DNA of 14,267 bases from Thermoplasmatota archaeon (GTDB taxonomy: Archaea; Thermoplasmatota; E2; DHVEG-1), in NCBI GenBank assembly GCA_030609445.1, contig JAUWCF010000005.1:1-14267 (forward strand), read 5' to 3'. The notes under the pieces were generated by a model that was given only the letters and a program-made list of their open reading frames with translations, was not told where the DNA came from and did not search any database. Shown piece by piece: positions 7,885 to 14,267 of the stretch (position 1 is its first letter; every line of letters starts with the position of its first letter). The position numbers and the translations under genes are program-made.

Positions 7885-8607
7885 CTACTTTCCTCCAATT
7901 GCTTTGGTTACATATGACTTTATCTCTTCAGGCGAAAGTATATGAAACTTAACGTCTTTTTGGACGATACCAATCTCAATTGCATCTGGATTAAGTTTTC
8001 CCTCAGTACCTTTATGTAAAGCTTTTACTCCAAGATCAACAGCAGCTTCCAGATTCATATCTTTATCATATTTTTCTTCAAAATAGGCCATAGCACCAGT
8101 ACGTCCAGCACCCTCACTATTTGCTTTGTATTCCATAAGAGCACCAGAAGGATCAGTTGAAAATAAACGAGGTCCTGTCTTATCGACACCTGCTACAAGA
8201 AGCGCAGTTCCAAATGGTCGCACCCCACCATATTGTGTATACGTCTGTTTAAAATCACAGATGCGTTTCACTAGTGTTTTGATCTGTATTTTTTCGTTAT
8301 AGGTTATCTCGTTTATTTGAGCATCTAAACGAGCTCTATCAATAAGAGCACGGGCATCGGCAACAAGACCTGAAGTTGCACAACCAATATGATCATCAAT
8401 TTTAAAGATCTTTTCAATTGAACCTGGTTCTACTAACCGGGAAGATACTCTCTTATCAACGATTAACACCGCTCCATCGCTAAATTTCATTCCAACTGTT
8501 GTTGTTCCTCTTTTGACTGCTTCTCTTGCATATTCAACCTGAAACAATCGTCCATCTGGAGAAAAGACAGTAATTGCTCGATCATATGCCATATTGGATG
8601 GTTGCAT
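7885..8607 (-). CDS. psmA: 20S proteasome alpha subunit
   Basis: The 240-residue product shows the alpha-subunit signature near its N-terminus: [20 protein letters not shown] (7-26), which forms the H0 helix that lines the gate, followed by [30 protein letters not shown] (125-141) and [11 protein letters not shown] are further family blocks. Alpha subunits are not proteolytic; seven form each outer ring of the archaeal 20S proteasome. The beta subunit gene is elsewhere. The ATG is preceded by a good Shine-Dalgarno (GAGGTGAAAG), so the gene has its own ribosome-binding site. It is the first gene of the exosome superoperon, 119 nt after queE on the same strand. Confidence 0.97.
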   Translation of the reverse strand: MQPSNMAYDRAITVFSPDGRLFQVEYAREAVKRGTTTVGMKFSDGAVLIVDKRVSSRLVEPGSIEKIFKIDDHIGCATSGLVADARALIDRARLDAQINEITYNEKIQIKTLVKRICDFKQTYTQYGGVRPFGTALLVAGVDKTGPRLFSTDPSGALMEYKANSEGAGRTGAMAYFEEKYDKDMNLEAAVDLGVKALHKGTEGKLNPDAIEIGIVQKDVKFHILSPEEIKSYVTKAIGGK

Positions 8608-8726
8608 TATTCTTTCACCTCTGTTACATACATTCCTAAATTAATCACATATTTTTCGTAACGATTTTCAACCAAGAATACACTTTTACTGTAAATAGTT
8701 TGTGTGTACTCTTTAAAGTACGATGT

Positions 8727-9356
8727 TCAAACTCCTTTTCTATCTCCCCAGATAACCTTATGCAACTGCAAACCTATTCTCACATCTAAACCGTCATTAA
8801 GAACCCAAGAAGATAATTCTTTTAGATTAATACCCCATACAGGTTGGAAGAAAATAGCGCTCTGTGGTTTGTATTTTTTTGTAATTTTTTTTGCATACTC
8901 ATAATCCTCTCTATTTTGAATGATAAATTTTAATTGGTCATTACAAGTAAGTAACGAAACATTATTGAAGTTCATTTTTTCATGCATAGCAGATGACGGA
9001 CATTTTATATCAAGTGATATCGAAAGAGATTTTTTACCTACAAGATTTTCAATATCTATACTTCCATTAGTTTCTAAACATATCACATATTTTTTTTCTA
9101 AAAGAACATCTATTAACTGCACTATCGCTTCCTGAAGCAATGGTTCTCCGCCAGTGATACAAACATAGTTGCAAGGATGCTTTCGTATCCTGTTAATTAT
9201 TTCTTCTATGCTCATTTCCTCGCCAGTTTCATACGCGTATGTTGTATCGCAAAAAGAGCACCGTAAATTACATCCAGTGGTTCTTATGAATATGTTGGGA
9301 AGACCCATCCATTTTCCTTCCCCCTGAATTGAATAAAAAATTTCATTAATTTTCAT
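8727..9356 (-). CDS. queE: 7-carboxy-7-deazaguanine synthase (radical SAM)
   Basis: The 209-residue enzyme converts 6-carboxytetrahydropterin to 7-carboxy-7-deazaguanine, an intermediate of preQ0 and hence of archaeosine at tRNA position 15 in archaea. The iron-sulfur cluster motif is Cys29-x3-Cys33-x2-Cys36 (CNLRCSFC), spaced as in the standard radical SAM family. YSIQGEG (8-14) at the N-terminus and ITGGEPLLQ (67-75) are the QueE substrate and SAM blocks, and LQLHKVIWG (197-204 region) is the usual C-terminal end. A T-rich TATA-like element (9381-9388) centred about 28 nt upstream suggests a leaderless message. No other preQ0 genes are visible in the window. Confidence 0.93.
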   Translation of the reverse strand: MKINEIFYSIQGEGKWMGLPNIFIRTTGCNLRCSFCDTTYAYETGEEMSIEEIINRIRKHPCNYVCITGGEPLLQEAIVQLIDVLLEKKYVICLETNGSIDIENLVGKKSLSISLDIKCPSSAMHEKMNFNNVSLLTCNDQLKFIIQNREDYEYAKKITKKYKPQSAIFFQPVWGINLKELSSWVLNDGLDVRIGLQLHKVIWGDRKGV

Positions 9357-9380
9357 ATATCATGTATATTTGAAAAGACA

Positions 9381-9388
9381 ATTAAAAA
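9381..9388 (-). promoter_or_regulatory. queE: Possible TATA box of queE
   Basis: On the minus strand this reads ATTAAAAA's complement, TTTTTAAT, centred about 28 nt before the queE ATG. That spacing would start transcription at or next to the start codon. No Shine-Dalgarno precedes the ATG, which fits a leaderless message. Confidence 0.4.
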
Positions 9389-9453
9389 GTTACTGGACAA
9401 ATTTGTAAAACAAGTCTCAAAAGAAAAACCTCGAAACGCCTTATGTAAAGATA

Positions 9454-9461
9454 TTTATATA
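9454..9461 (+). promoter_or_regulatory. Upstream TATA box of the tRNA-Lys / RNA polymerase operon (P1)
   Basis: TTTATATA is a near-ideal archaeal TATA box, preceded by a purine-rich stretch (TAAAGA). It would start transcription near 9484, about 70 nt before the tRNA. The 9462-9513 stretch after it contains no coding frame that I can support. Confidence 0.55.
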
Positions 9462-9513
9462 GGAAGTGATATTACGGGTAAGCCGTTCCGACATTCATTA
9501 CTAGATAGAGTGT

Positions 9514-9524
9514 ATTATATAAAT
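9514..9524 (+). promoter_or_regulatory. Proximal TATA box of the tRNA-Lys gene (P2)
   Basis: ATTATATAAAT is centred about 34 nt before the mature tRNA 5' end. Normal spacing would start transcription near 9546, leaving a leader of only about 7 nt to be removed by RNase P. Confidence 0.55.
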
Positions 9525-9552
9525 GTTAATACCGGAATTGCGGCCCGTATTT

Positions 9553-9626
9553 GGGCCTGTAGCTCAGCTAGGTAGAGCATCTGGCTTTTAACCAGGTGGC
9601 CAAGGGTTCGAACCCCTTCAGGCCCG
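9553..9626 (+). tRNA. tRNA-Lys (anticodon UUU)
   Basis: A full cloverleaf can be drawn. The acceptor stem is GGGCCTG with CAGGCCC (9619-9625), and the discriminator is G73, as is usual for archaeal tRNA-Lys. The D arm is GCTC/GAGC. The anticodon stem is TCTGG/CCAGG with loop CTTTTAA, giving anticodon TTT. The variable loop has five bases. The T arm is AAGGG-TTCGAAC-CCCTT. There is no intron. The 3' CCA is not encoded; CCT follows the discriminator. The gene lies 34 nt upstream of the likely rpoH start, with no TATA box between. Confidence 0.96.
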
Positions 9627-9646
9627 CCTATTCCTCAAAAAAATCA

Positions 9647-9652
9647 GGGAGG
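9647..9652 (+). promoter_or_regulatory. rpoH: Shine-Dalgarno sequence of rpoH
   Basis: GGGAGG matches the anti-Shine-Dalgarno core and stands 8 nt before ATC 9661-9663. The nearest standard start codon, GTG 9654-9656, is only 1 nt from it and in a different frame that stops after 17 codons. Confidence 0.7.
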
Positions 9653-9660
9653 AGTGCCCC

Positions 9661-9930
9661 ATCACAGTCCCCAAAAAAAAACAAAAACACTACTATATAC
9701 TTGAACATAAGCTAGTTCCTAACCATGAAATTTTATCTGATAAAGAGACAACAGAACTGCTGGAAAAATTTGATATTGAACCTGAGCAATTGCCAAAGAT
9801 ACTTGATACAGATCCAGCAGCAATTTCTATTAAGGCAGTACCTGGGCAAATCTTAAAAATTACCAGAAAAAGTCGTACGGCAAAATGTGCTACCGCATAT
9901 AGATTTGTTATAGAGAGTGAAGGTAGATAG
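9661..9930 (+). CDS. rpoH: DNA-directed RNA polymerase subunit H, apparent ATC start
   Basis: The frame ends at TAG 9928 and encodes the complete RpoH core: HKLVPNHEIL, then FDIEPEQLPKILDTDPAA, KAVPGQILKITRKSRT and AYRFVI. RpoH is the archaeal equivalent of the C-terminal domain of eukaryotic Rpb5, at the downstream-DNA jaw of the polymerase. The conserved part begins around residue 12 counted from ATC 9661. No ATG, GTG or TTG lies in frame upstream, and the only internal one (TTG, in EQLP) would remove half the protein. ATC at 9661 is correctly spaced from the Shine-Dalgarno and gives 89 residues, as expected for the family. A single-base error (ATG read as ATC) or a one-base error in the run of nine A at 9673-9681 could also explain this. 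Confidence 0.85.
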   Translation: MTVPKKKQKHYYILEHKLVPNHEILSDKETTELLEKFDIEPEQLPKILDTDPAAISIKAVPGQILKITRKSRTAKCATAYRFVIESEGR

Positions 9931-9989
9931 TAAGGAGTATCTTTACAAAAGAAATCAAAATAGATAAAAGTTATAGGTGTGAAATCAAT

Positions 9990-12320
9990 ATGAAAGAACT
10001 TGTTGACGCTTTTTATAGAGATAGAGGTATAGTAAACCACCAGATTGCTTCATATAACGATTTTTTAGATCATAGACTGCAAAAAATTGTTGATAGTACG
10101 GTAATTGGACAAGAAGAAGAAGGGATGAGTAGAGGCTACATCTACCCAGAAATCGAAGGATATAAGATAAAATTTGGTAGTATAAAAGTAACATCTCCCG
10201 AGGTAAAAGAAGCAGATGGGACAGAAAGACCTTTAAAACCTATGGAGGCAAGGTTAAGAAATCTCACATATGAATCTCATGTGGCACTAGAGTTCATTCC
10301 TGTTAAAAATGACGTTGAATATGAACCTGAGACAGTAAGAATCGGCGAATTACCTATAATGATTAAATCAAAAAGATGCAACATATCAAAAACAGTATTA
10401 GAAGAGAAACTAGAGCACCTCATATCAGATGACGAATACCAAAAAGAATTACAAAAGATGCAGGAGGACCCGCTAGATCCCGGTGGTTATTTCATCAGCA
10501 ATGGTACCGAACGGGTATTAATCACCGTTGAAGATCTGGCACCAAACAGAGTTCTTGTGGAGAGATCAAGAAGATATGGTACTTATGTAGAAGTAGCTAA
10601 AGTATTTTCTCAAAGGGAAGGGTATCGCGCGTTAACAGTAGTAGAAAAAAAGAAGGACGGCATGCTAATGGTATCACTTCCTACAACATATGGTCAAATA
10701 CCGCTCATTGTACTACTAAGAGCACTTGGTATGGAAAACGATGAAGAAATCGTTGATGTCATATGCGTTGATCCAAAAATGGAACCCTATATTCTCGCAA
10801 ATATTGAAGAATGCGCGAAAGAATATGGGATAACTACAAAAGAAGAAGCAAACGCATATTTAGGAAAAAAATTTGCTGGAGGTCAAGCAAAAGAATATCG
10901 TATCAAAAGAGTAGAAACCATTATGGATCGGCATCTTCTCGCCCATCTTGGCAACTCTCCAGACGATCGTTTGACAAAAGCAATTTTTATGGCACGAATG
11001 GGAATGGCTGTCTTAGAACTCGCTCTTGGCAAAAGAGAACCTGACGATAAAGATCATTATGCCAACAAACGGTTAAAGCTTGCAGGAGACCTAATGGAGG
11101 ATCTCTTCCGAGTTGCATTTACAGCTCTCTGCAAAGACTTAAAATATCAAATCGAAAGAGTTAATGCAAAAGGAAAAGAAATAAAGATTGCGTCATCTCT
11201 TCGCGCTGATGTGCTCAGTCAACGAATTCATCATGCCCTTGCAACTGGAAACTGGGTAGGTGGAAGAGCAGGGATATCACAACTACTGGATAGAACAAGT
11301 AACCTAGCTGTTTGTAGTCATTTAAGGAGAGTGACCTCGCCTTTGACACGATCTCAACCTCATTTTGAAGCAAGAGACTTACACTCCACTCAATGGGGAA
11401 GGTTATGTCCAAATGAAACACCAGAAGGACCGAACTGTGGTCTAGTAAAAAATCTTGCACTTGCTGTTGAAATATCAGAAGGATTCTCTGAAAAAGAATT
11501 AGAAACTGTTCTGAAGGACTTAGGAATCAAAGAAATAACTAAACGTGTAACTGGATCTCGTATATATCTAAATGGCGATCTCATTGGTATGCATCCAAAT
11601 GGAGAAGAACTCGTACAGAAATTACGAGAGAAACGAAGAAAAGGTCTCTTAAGCAACGAAATCAACATTTGTTACGACGCAGAAGGAAATGACGTTATTG
11701 TAAACTGCGACTGCGGCAGACTTCGAAGGCCAATTCTAGTCGTTGAAAACGGTAAACTTTTGTTAACTGATAAATATCTAAGTGAACTTAAGGAAGGAAC
11801 GAAGAAATGGATTGATCTTATAAATGAAGGCATCGTAGAATATGTAGATGCTGAGGAAGAAGAAAACGCACTAATTGCTTTAACAAAAAAGGATATCACT
11901 CCGGATCATACGCATATGGAACTTGATCCTATGTGCATACTTGGTATCGGTGCTTCTTTGGTTCCATATCCTGAACACAATTCCTCTCCAAGAATTACTA
12001 TGGGTGCAGGTATGGGTAAGCAATCCTTAGGTTTTGGAGCAGCAAACTACAGGATACGTCCAGATACAAGAGGGCATTTGCTGCATTATCCTCAGATGCC
12101 GCTGGTGCAAACCCATCCCATTAAATACATTAAATTCAGAGAGCGTCCTGCAGGTCAAAACTTTATTGTCGCGGTTGCATCTTTTCAGGGATATAACATG
12201 GAAGATGCACTTGTTATGAGTAAATCCGCTATTGAACGAGGACTTGCCAGAAGCTCATTTATGCGAACATACAACAGTGAAGAAAAACGGTATCCTGGTG
12301 GCCAGGAGGATCATTTTTAA
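9990..12320 (+). CDS. rpoB: DNA-directed RNA polymerase subunit B, N-terminal part up to an in-frame TAA
   Basis: The first 776 residues of the second-largest polymerase subunit are intact: start MKELVDAFYRDRGIVNHQ, DPLDPGGYFISNGTERVLI (160-178), the RLCPNETPEGPNCGL block (471-485), RPDTRGHLLHYPQ (690-702) and QGYNMEDALVMSKSA (733-747), which belongs to the catalytic region. Reading stops at TAA 12318-12320 directly after GGQEDHF, where homologues continue with Glu-Ile-Pro. The same frame then carries the rest of the protein. The natural B''/B' division of many methanogens and haloarchaea lies much earlier (B'' is about 500 residues), so this is not that split. The ATG is preceded by GGTGTGA. 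It follows rpoH by 59 nt and precedes rpoA1. Confidence 0.93.
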   Translation: MKELVDAFYRDRGIVNHQIASYNDFLDHRLQKIVDSTVIGQEEEGMSRGYIYPEIEGYKIKFGSIKVTSPEVKEADGTERPLKPMEARLRNLTYESHVALEFIPVKNDVEYEPETVRIGELPIMIKSKRCNISKTVLEEKLEHLISDDEYQKELQKMQEDPLDPGGYFISNGTERVLITVEDLAPNRVLVERSRRYGTYVEVAKVFSQREGYRALTVVEKKKDGMLMVSLPTTYGQIPLIVLLRALGMENDEEIVDVICVDPKMEPYILANIEECAKEYGITTKEEANAYLGKKFAGGQAKEYRIKRVETIMDRHLLAHLGNSPDDRLTKAIFMARMGMAVLELALGKREPDDKDHYANKRLKLAGDLMEDLFRVAFTALCKDLKYQIERVNAKGKEIKIASSLRADVLSQRIHHALATGNWVGGRAGISQLLDRTSNLAVCSHLRRVTSPLTRSQPHFEARDLHSTQWGRLCPNETPEGPNCGLVKNLALAVEISEGFSEKELETVLKDLGIKEITKRVTGSRIYLNGDLIGMHPNGEELVQKLREKRRKGLLSNEINICYDAEGNDVIVNCDCGRLRRPILVVENGKLLLTDKYLSELKEGTKKWIDLINEGIVEYVDAEEEENALIALTKKDITPDHTHMELDPMCILGIGASLVPYPEHNSSPRITMGAGMGKQSLGFGAANYRIRPDTRGHLLHYPQMPLVQTHPIKYIKFRERPAGQNFIVAVASFQGYNMEDALVMSKSAIERGLARSSFMRTYNSEEKRYPGGQEDHF
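12318..12320 (+). other. rpoB: In-frame TAA interrupting rpoB (codon 777)
   Basis: The codon falls in the motif Tyr-Pro-Gly-Gly-Gln-Glu-Asp-x-Phe-Glu-Ile-Pro of archaeal B subunits, at the Glu. One change, GAA to TAA, accounts for it. The codons on both sides stay in the same reading frame, so it is a nonsense change and not a frameshift. Confidence 0.9.
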
Positions 12321-13355
12321 ATCCCTAATCCTGACTGCAGAGGCGTAAGAAGCGAGGACGCCTACAATAATCTCGGCGAAGATGGTTTAATATCCCCAGA
12401 ATGCAACGTAAATGGAGGAGACGTACTGATAGGAAAAACTTCACCGCCACGATTTCTTGAAGAACCAACTGACTTTCTCACACCTCAAAAAAGACGAGAA
12501 ACATCAGTCACTGTCCAACATGGTGAGGGAGGCGTTGTCGATAAAGTAATGCTTTCTGAATCAGTTAATGGTTCACGAATGGTTAAAATAAAAGTAAGAG
12601 AACAACGTATTCCTGAATATGGCGATAAATTTGCCTCAAAACATGGACAAAAGGGAGTAATAGGATATATTGTACCTCAAGAAAATATGCCGTTCACAGA
12701 AAGTGGTATGTCTCCAGATCTTGTGATTAACCCACATGCAATACCTTCAAGAATGACAGTTGCGCATGTACTAGAAATGATAGGTGGAAAAGTAGGATCA
12801 CTGGAGGGAAGAGTTGTGGAAGGAACAGCATTTAGCGGGGAGCCTGAAGAAAAATTAAGAGAAGCGTTAGTAAAAAATGGATTTAAACATAACGGAAAAG
12901 AACTCTTTTATGATGGAACAACAGGACAACCGTTAGAATGTGATGTTTTTATTGGATGTATTTATTATCAAAAATTACACCATATGGTAGCAGGAAAAAT
13001 ACACGCACGATCCCGAGGGCCCGTCCAGATATTAACAAGACAGCCAACGGAAGGAAGAGCAAGAGAAGGTGGACTTCGATTCGGAGAGATGGAACGAGAT
13101 TGTCTCATCGGTCATGGTGCATCGATGGTAATTAAAGACAGGTTGCTTGATGAATCTGATATCACCATGAAATATGTCTGTAACACCTGTGGCCATATTG
13201 CAATGATTGATAGACATGGAAGATTACATTGCTCAATCTGTGGCGATAAAGCAGACATCAGTCCTGTTGAAATGAGTTATGCGTTCAAACTGTTACTTGA
13301 CGAATTAAAATCTTTGGTTGTTGTACCAAGAATTAGATTAAAATCACTTGTATAG
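12321..13355 (+). CDS. rpoB: DNA-directed RNA polymerase subunit B, C-terminal part in the same frame
   Basis: This frame directly follows the TAA and encodes 344 residues that complete Rpo[28 protein letters not shown] (32-48), [15 protein letters not shown] (101-115), [16 protein letters not shown], and a C-terminal zinc ribbon YVCNTCGH...CSICG. With the upstream part the total is 1,121 residues, normal for an unsplit archaeal B subunit. The only ATG, GTG or TTG near the front is ATG 12549 (residue 77). Starting there would lose [13 protein letters not shown] and cannot give a working subunit alone. ATC 12321, right after the TAA and 11 nt past GGAGG (12305-12309), is a speculative start. 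Readthrough or a sequence error is equally compatible. The stop is 11 nt before rpoA1. Confidence 0.88.
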   Translation: MPNPDCRGVRSEDAYNNLGEDGLISPECNVNGGDVLIGKTSPPRFLEEPTDFLTPQKRRETSVTVQHGEGGVVDKVMLSESVNGSRMVKIKVREQRIPEYGDKFASKHGQKGVIGYIVPQENMPFTESGMSPDLVINPHAIPSRMTVAHVLEMIGGKVGSLEGRVVEGTAFSGEPEEKLREALVKNGFKHNGKELFYDGTTGQPLECDVFIGCIYYQKLHHMVAGKIHARSRGPVQILTRQPTEGRAREGGLRFGEMERDCLIGHGASMVIKDRLLDESDITMKYVCNTCGHIAMIDRHGRLHCSICGDKADISPVEMSYAFKLLLDELKSLVVVPRIRLKSLV

Positions 13356-13366
13356 GAGAGAAAAGA

Positions 13367-14267
13367 ATGCCAAGACCAAGAAGTGTCACAAAAAAGATCG
13401 GAAGCCTTGAATTTTCTGTTCTTTCACCAAATGAAATTAGAAAAATGAGTGCGACAAAAGTAATCACTGCAGATACCTATGACGATGATGGGTTTCCAAT
13501 CACCATGGGACTTATGGATCAACGGTTAAGTGTCATTGAACCGGGATTGCGATGTAAAACCTGTGGTCTGAAAGTTGGAAAAGATAAATGTCCCGGGCAT
13601 TTCGGACATATTGATCTTGCAATGCCTGTTATCCATGTAGGTTTTGTAAAAACATTACGAAATAGTCTACGTTCAACATGTCGAGGATGCGGTAGAGTAC
13701 TCCTTCCCGATAAACAAATAGAAGAATATAAAACAATAATTGAGAAAAACAAAAGAGAAGGAAGAGACAATGCATATGTGTTTAAAAGTCTCATCGCAGA
13801 ATGTGTAAAAAAAGAATCCTGTCCTCGATGCGGCCATGTGACAAGTAAAATTGAACTAGATAAACCAACTTCTTTTCGAGAAGCTGGGAAGAAACTGACT
13901 CCAACCGAAATACGAGAATGGTTGGAAAGAATCCCTGATGAAGATCTTCCACTCGTCGATATCAATAAAAAATCAGCACGACCTGAATGGACGATACTCA
14001 CTGTTTTACCGGTTCCTCCAGTTACTGTACGACCTTCGGTGACACTTGAATCAGGAGAACGATCTGAAGATGATCTCACCCACAAGCTTGTTGATGTCAT
14101 TCGTATTAATCAAAGACTGCAAGAAAACAGAGATGCCGGAGCCCCTCAATTGATCGTTGAGGATTTATGGGAACTTCTTCAATATCATGTGACAACTTAT
14201 TTAGATAATCAAACGTCAGGGATACCACCTGCAAGGCATCGATCAGGTCGACCGTTAAAGACACTTG
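13367..14267 (+). CDS. rpoA1: DNA-directed RNA polymerase subunit A' (A1), 5' part, cut by the window end
   Basis: The open frame gives 300 codons up to the edge. It begins MPRPRSVTKKIGSLEFSVLSP with a GGAG Shine-Dalgarno 9 nt upstream. Zinc-binding elements of the clamp are present: CKTC (63-66) with CPGHFGH (75-81), and CRGC (105-108) with CPRC (152-155). WTILTVLPVPPVTVRPSV (about 210-228) is the conserved segment after the clamp head, and the last residues (RSGRPLKTL) lead into the conserved fork/switch region. A' carries the magnesium-binding active-site motif NADFDGD further downstream, outside the window. It is the third polymerase gene in rpoH-rpoB-rpoA1, the common archaeal order. Confidence 0.96.
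   Translation, partial: MPRPRSVTKKIGSLEFSVLSPNEIRKMSATKVITADTYDDDGFPITMGLMDQRLSVIEPGLRCKTCGLKVGKDKCPGHFGHIDLAMPVIHVGFVKTLRNSLRSTCRGCGRVLLPDKQIEEYKTIIEKNKREGRDNAYVFKSLIAECVKKESCPRCGHVTSKIELDKPTSFREAGKKLTPTEIREWLERIPDEDLPLVDINKKSARPEWTILTVLPVPPVTVRPSVTLESGERSEDDLTHKLVDVIRINQRLQENRDAGAPQLIVEDLWELLQYHVTTYLDNQTSGIPPARHRSGRPLKTL

Noticed and set aside
9627..9660. A separate promoter for rpoH between it and the tRNA
   Set aside because: The stretch has an A-run and a Shine-Dalgarno but no TATA-like element, and it is too short to place one at normal spacing before a leader.
9693..10194. Minus-strand open frames over rpoH and the start of rpoB
   Set aside because: They are antisense to clearly conserved rpoH and rpoB coding sequence and have no recognisable family features.
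12318..12320. Pyrrolysine or selenocysteine recoding at the rpoB stop
   Set aside because: Those use TAG and TGA. The codon is TAA, and the expected residue is Glu.
12549..13355. An independent gene beginning at ATG 12549, in the C-terminal part of rpoB
   Set aside because: The 76 residues before it (12321-12548) are conserved RpoB sequence in the same frame, including [13 protein letters not shown]. The ATG is an internal methionine with no ribosome-binding site.
9990..13355. The classical B''/B' split of RNA polymerase subunit B
   Set aside because: In split lineages the break is near residue 500-600 of the joined protein; here it is at 777, inside a conserved motif.
9990..13355. An intein or intron in rpoB at the interruption
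   Set aside because: No inserted sequence exists; the homologous protein resumes at the very next codon.
13519..14100. Long minus-strand open frame opposite rpoA1
   Set aside because: The plus strand encodes the conserved zinc-binding N-terminus of RpoA1; the antisense translation is Ser-rich and unlike any family I know.

Overview
The window is a piece of an archaeal chromosome, AT-rich and gene-dense. The archaeal assignment rests on an RNase PH-type exosome (Rrp4/Rrp41/Rrp42), SBDS, a 20S proteasome alpha subunit, ribosomal protein L37Ae, KEOPS subunit Pcc1, and RNA polymerase subunits P, H, B and A1. By homology RpoB is a single B chain of about 1,121 residues rather than the B''/B' pair of many methanogens and haloarchaea. 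That points towards a Thermoplasmata-like or other unsplit-B lineage, but this placement is tentative.

Layout. 1-945 (+): the tail of an unidentified membrane protein, then a TrmJ-like tRNA 2'-O-methyltransferase. 949-2369 (-): a 74-residue conserved-looking orphan and a membrane site-2 protease. 2594-4313 (+): an OsmC-like protein and adenylosuccinate synthetase. 4310-8607 (-): the archaeal exosome superoperon in the order psmA, SBDS, rrp4, rrp41, rrp42, rpl37ae, rpoP, pcc1, with several stop/start overlaps or gaps of only a few bases. 8727-9356 (-): queE, for the 7-deazaguanine (archaeosine) pathway. 9453-14267 (+): two TATA-like promoters, tRNA-Lys(UUU), then rpoH, rpoB and the first 300 codons of rpoA1.

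The genes are mostly core information processing: transcription (RpoP, H, B, A1), RNA decay (exosome), protein decay (proteasome), ribosome maturation (SBDS, L37Ae) and tRNA modification (TrmJ, Pcc1, QueE).

Two defects stand out, both in the RNA polymerase operon. The rpoB frame is interrupted by an in-frame TAA (12318-12320) exactly where a conserved Glu (FEIP) is expected, with perfect homology continuing in the same frame. The rpoH frame has no ATG, GTG or TTG that keeps its conserved N-terminus; an ATC sits 8 nt after a good Shine-Dalgarno sequence. Each is one base away from the expected codon, so consensus errors are the simplest explanation, but an unusual split RpoB and ATC initiation cannot be excluded from sequence alone. 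The tRNA-Lys gene also appears to sit in the leader of the polymerase operon. There is no sign of phage, transposons, CRISPR or defence genes.
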